A stretch of 52,185 nucleotides of DNA, taken from the NCBI GenBank assembly GCA_910584905.1, contig CAJUCQ010000031.1:1-52185 (forward strand), in the 5' to 3' direction. The notes under the pieces are model-generated. The model did not search any database and was not told the DNA's origin. It saw only the letters and a program-made list of their open reading frames with translations. A program made the position numbers and the translations under genes. Within the stretch, counting starts at the first letter, position 1, and every line of letters begins with the position of its first letter. Of this stretch, positions 51,852-52,185 are shown one piece after another. This DNA is from an uncultured Muribaculaceae bacterium (GTDB lineage Bacteria > Bacteroidota > Bacteroidia > Bacteroidales > Muribaculaceae).

Positions 51852-51954
51852 GGGTAAGTCCTACACGACCAGCTCCCTCTGAATCCCCCCAGATCTTGAC
51901 CGAAGCAAGGGTAGGAGGTTGTAGCGGTGCGATGTAGTAAGCTTGCCCTTTTTT
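51852..51954 (+). ncRNA. ffs: signal recognition particle RNA (small bacterial type)
   Basis: A stable RNA of about 100 bases that forms the SRP with Ffh for co-translational targeting. The ends pair (GGGTAAG at 51852-51858 with CTTGCCC at 51942-51948), and a CTACA / TGTAG helix lies inside. The domain IV core is CCCCCCAGA, ten bases, then AGCAAGGGTAGG, the same spacing as the E. coli CAGG / AGCA internal loop. The GATGTAG segment near the 3' end also matches known 4.5S RNAs. The apical loop is UGAC where E. coli has GGAA. A T6 run at 51949-51954 ends the gene, and a perfect promoter precedes it. Confidence 0.88.
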
Positions 51955-52136
51955 CGTACCCTTACCTCTCCTCAAACAACCCCGCCGTATAGGGTGATAA
52001 TCATTCCGACGCGCCAAATACTCTGCAAACCGGCGACATGTACGGACGCGATTCAATGCTATTAACATATGGCAATGTTATCAAAAACGGCCATGGCCGG
52101 TTATGTGTTATAAATTAGAACCAACACTTACCGACC

Positions 52137-52185
52137 ATGGCTACTGAATCTACTATTATAAACGTCTTAACAGATACATTTGTTA
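52137..52185 (+). CDS. possible start of a gene cut by the window end
   Basis: From ATG at 52137 the frame is open to the window edge for 16 codons (MATESTIINVLTDTFV). Codon use is AT-rich, unlike the upstream genes. No known family can be assigned from so little sequence. The DNA between the SRP RNA and this start (51955-52136) holds a dyad TAACAT / ATGTTA at 52063-52080 and the palindrome CGGCCATGGCCG near 52089-52100, but no clear promoter. Confidence 0.35.
   Translation, partial: MATESTIINVLTDTFV

Noticed and set aside
1..52185. CRISPR array, tRNA, rRNA or transposase genes
   Set aside because: No direct-repeat/spacer pattern, no tRNA-like cloverleaf in the gaps, and no transposase or integrase motif among the supported frames.

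Overview
The window is chromosomal DNA of a GC-rich member of the Bacteroidales. This is supported by promoters of the Bacteroidota type (TTTG, 19 bases, TAnnTTTG), a SusC/SusD pair, DUF4295 behind rpmB-rpmG, a DUF4831 protein, a small Hc1-type histone-like protein and C-terminal tails of the Bacteroidales secretion type. The gut family Muribaculaceae fits best, but that is inference from gene style and cannot be proven here. No tRNA, rRNA, CRISPR array or recognisable transposase was seen.

Layout. 0.1-9.1 kb (minus strand): a secreted FN3/jelly-roll protein, then an operon of eight genes read from a strong promoter near 9.05 kb. The operon makes a dTDP-3-amino-6-deoxysugar (rmlB, rmlA, two WxcM cupins, a DegT aminotransferase) and also holds mtaB (tRNA), a lipid A-type acyltransferase and a glycosyltransferase. 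Every junction overlaps, most by 4 bases. 9.1-16 kb (minus): a His-rich CobW GTPase with a DbpA-like helicase, a glycosyltransferase, a thioredoxin lipoprotein, malate dehydrogenase and a serpin lipoprotein. 16.3-23.8 kb (minus): fumarate reductase B/A/C, a GT39 glycosyltransferase with purB, and the histone-like protein. 23.8-26.2 kb (minus): queC, queF and a secreted SusE/F-like protein. 26.5-30.2 kb (plus): tilS and a large six-hairpin glycosidase. 30.3-37.4 kb (minus): a TPR protein, DUF4831, nnr, slyD-type isomerase, C69 dipeptidase, malic enzyme and a frame-disrupted small lipoprotein. 37.5-38.4 kb (plus): rpmB-rpmG-DUF4295. 38.4-39.8 kb (minus): a beta-helix lipoprotein. 39.9-42.6 kb (plus): esterase, recF, DUF721, thioesterase. 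42.7-43.9 kb (minus): an aspartate-type aminotransferase. 44.4-51.7 kb (plus): SusC-SusD-SusE-SusF behind a long structured leader. 51.8-51.95 kb (plus): the SRP RNA gene. The last 230 bases are AT-richer and end in what may be a new gene start.

How it works together. Malate dehydrogenase, malic enzyme and fumarate reductase belong to the fumarate-respiring, succinate-forming metabolism typical of gut Bacteroidales. TilS, MtaB, QueC and QueF are tRNA modification enzymes. The Sus-type locus carries glycan capture and import but no enzyme or regulator inside the window; the modules in its last two lipoproteins and in the secreted protein at 25-26 kb resemble starch-binding SusE/SusF modules, so an alpha-glucan is the best guess. 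The points most worth a second look are the tandem cupins of which one has lost its catalytic histidines, the frame-broken lipoprotein, the long C-terminal extension on the fumarate reductase membrane subunit, the enzyme-less Sus locus with its structured leader, and the SRP RNA with a non-GGAA apical loop.
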